NCBI GenBank assembly: GCA_947498845.1
Contig: CANMLX010000005.1
Span: 1-64,000 of the forward strand
DNA from: an uncultured Flavobacteriaceae bacterium
GTDB lineage: Bacteria > Bacteroidota > Bacteroidia > Flavobacteriales > Flavobacteriaceae
Direction of reading: 5' to 3'
Length of the DNA: 64,000 nt
The notes beneath the pieces were generated by a model. That model was not told where the DNA came from. It was given only the letters and a program-made list of their open reading frames with translations, and searched no databases. The translations under genes and the position numbers were made by a program. Shown here piece by piece: positions 62,903-64,000 of this stretch (positions within the stretch are counted from its first letter, which is position 1; every line of letters begins with the position of its first letter).

Positions 62903-64000
62903 ATGATGCGTTGGATTATTTTTCTAGTTGTTTTTGTAGTTGCAGATTTTTATGCATATCAAGCATTAAAAACAGTTTCCAAAAATAACTGGATTCATTT
63001 ACTATATTGGATAATCACTGTTTTGGTGGTAGGTAACTTTGTGTTTCAATATTATGGCCTTAATAGAAGAGATGGGTTTACACATGCTCATGCTTATGCT
63101 TTTGGGTTTCTTGTATTAATAGTAGTCCCTAAAATGCTTTTAATAGGAATTATGTTTGCCGAAGATATTTTTAGAGTGCCGCAAGCACTTTTTAGATATT
63201 TTACCGAAGGCGATACAGCTAAAGGAAAGTATATGCCATCGCGTAGAGGCTTTATAAGTAAACTGGCTTTAGGATTAGCAGCACTCCCATTTGCTTCAAT
63301 TTTATATGGTATTTATAAAGGAAAATACAACTTTAAAGTTTTAAAATATACCTTGTCTTTTCAAGATTTGCCTGAAGCTTTTGATGGCTATAAGATCACT
63401 CAAATAAGTGATATACATTCTGGGAGTTTCGATAATAAGGATAAAGTAAGTTATGCTGTTGATCTTATAAATGAACAAAAGAGTGATGTTATATTTTTTA
63501 CGGGTGATATGGTAAATAATAAAGCCGAAGAGATGTTACCTTATGTCGAGGTTTTTAATAAATTAAAAGCTAAAGATGGGCTATTTTCGGTGTTAGGTAA
63601 TCATGATTATGGTGACTATGTTAACTGGAGTTCTCCTGAAGCTAAACGAAAGAATTTAGACGATTTAAAATCTATTCAAAAACAAATAGGGTTTGATTTA
63701 TTGCTTAACGAAAGTAGATACATAAAAAGAGGTGAGGAAAAAATAGCAATTATTGGGGTAGAGAATTGGGGTGTAGGCGGTTTTAAACAAGCTGGCGATT
63801 TAAAGAAAGCAGTTAAGGATATTAGTAAAGATGATTTTAAAGTGTTGTTAAGTCATGATCCGTCACATTGGGATCATGAGGTAGTAAAAGATGATTATCA
63901 TTATCATATCACTTTAAGCGGGCATACCCATGGGATGCAATTTGGTATTGAAATTCCAGGTTGGTTTAAATGGAGTCCCGTAAAGTGGCGCTATAAACAT
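62903..64000 (+). CDS. Metallophosphoesterase, membrane-anchored (partial at window end)
   Basis: 366 codons are open from ATG 62903 to the window end. Three to four N-terminal helices (about 1-22, 30-50 and 65-95) are followed by SRRGFISKLALGLAALPFA (a Tat-like RR and a further hydrophobic segment). The calcineurin-like phosphoesterase domain has ISDIHSGS (D and H metal ligands), FTGDMVNN, VLGNHDYG, LSHDP and HITLSGHTHGMQFG. It belongs to the YkuE/YaeI-like group of membrane-attached phosphoesterases, some of which cleave UDP-diacylglucosamine or related lipids; the substrate here is unknown. A -7 candidate TATTTTTG is at 62884-62891, giving an almost leaderless mRNA. Confidence 0.93.
   Translation, partial: MMRWIIFLVVFVVADFYAYQALKTVSKNNWIHLLYWIITVLVVGNFVFQYYGLNRRDGFTHAHAYAFGFLVLIVVPKMLLIGIMFAEDIFRVPQALFRYFTEGDTAKGKYMPSRRGFISKLALGLAALPFASILYGIYKGKYNFKVLKYTLSFQDLPEAFDGYKITQISDIHSGSFDNKDKVSYAVDLINEQKSDVIFFTGDMVNNKAEEMLPYVEVFNKLKAKDGLFSVLGNHDYGDYVNWSSPEAKRKNLDDLKSIQKQIGFDLLLNESRYIKRGEEKIAIIGVENWGVGGFKQAGDLKKAVKDISKDDFKVLLSHDPSHWDHEVVKDDYHYHITLSGHTHGMQFGIEIPGWFKWSPVKWRYKH

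Overview
The window is AT-rich and looks like a chromosomal segment of a marine-type Flavobacteriaceae (Bacteroidota). The pointers are the alternative complex III plus cytochrome oxidase operon, a SusC/SusD pair, Bacteroidota-style promoters (TAnnTTTG at -7), many MKK...-type lipoproteins, and TonB-plug, FG-GAP/ASPIC and SPOR proteins. No rRNA, tRNA or CRISPR array was recognised. Functional calls are read from the sequence and family knowledge only; no database search was possible.

Layout. (1) 1-1350: an IS110-family element with its transposase on the minus strand and a hairpin-rich upstream region that could encode a bridge RNA. A DoxX-like and a SPOR-domain gene follow, separated by repeat-rich DNA. 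(2) 3.5-15.4 kb: one long plus-strand operon, actA-actB-actC-actD-actE-actF-coxB-coxA, encoding quinol:cytochrome c oxidoreductase (alternative complex III) and oxidase subunits II and I, closed by a strong terminator. (3) 15.9-35.1 kb: a carbohydrate-utilisation locus with a GPH-type sugar symporter, GH3 beta-glucosidase, AraC regulator, SusC, SusD, two tandem large FG-GAP/ASPIC lipoproteins and a GH35-like (DUF5597-type) beta-galactosidase. (4) 35.1-43 kb: threonine aldolase, a surface protein with a TonB plug but no barrel, a Cys-rich lipoprotein with a possible Cys-Gln thioester pair, a PaaK/CapK-like adenylate-forming enzyme and an ATP-grasp enzyme. (5) 43.3-51.2 kb: tex, a TetR-like fragment, and a TetR-controlled export cluster (RND/MMPL, LolA-like, outer-membrane barrel) with matching operator candidates before tetR and before the RND gene. 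(6) 51.4-64 kb: small redox or stress genes, an AraC regulator, an OmpA lipoprotein, a lipocalin-like lipoprotein, metG, an exported LD-carboxypeptidase, a frameshifted DUF2314 gene, polA, and a metallophosphoesterase cut by the window end.

The intergenic DNA carries several families of short dispersed elements of about 160 bp with terminal inverted repeats beginning TACCA. At least two families are present in multiple copies here, one copy has a second repeat nested inside it, and some ends lie exactly on stop codons.

The observations most worth following are the possible IS110 bridge RNA, the TACCA-ended repeat families, the putative thioester lipoprotein at 38.9 kb, the paired FG-GAP/ASPIC lipoproteins inside the Sus locus, the TetR operator pair, the extra domains in the respiratory complex (HhH tail on ActC, monoheme domain on ActA), and the frameshifted DUF2314 gene.
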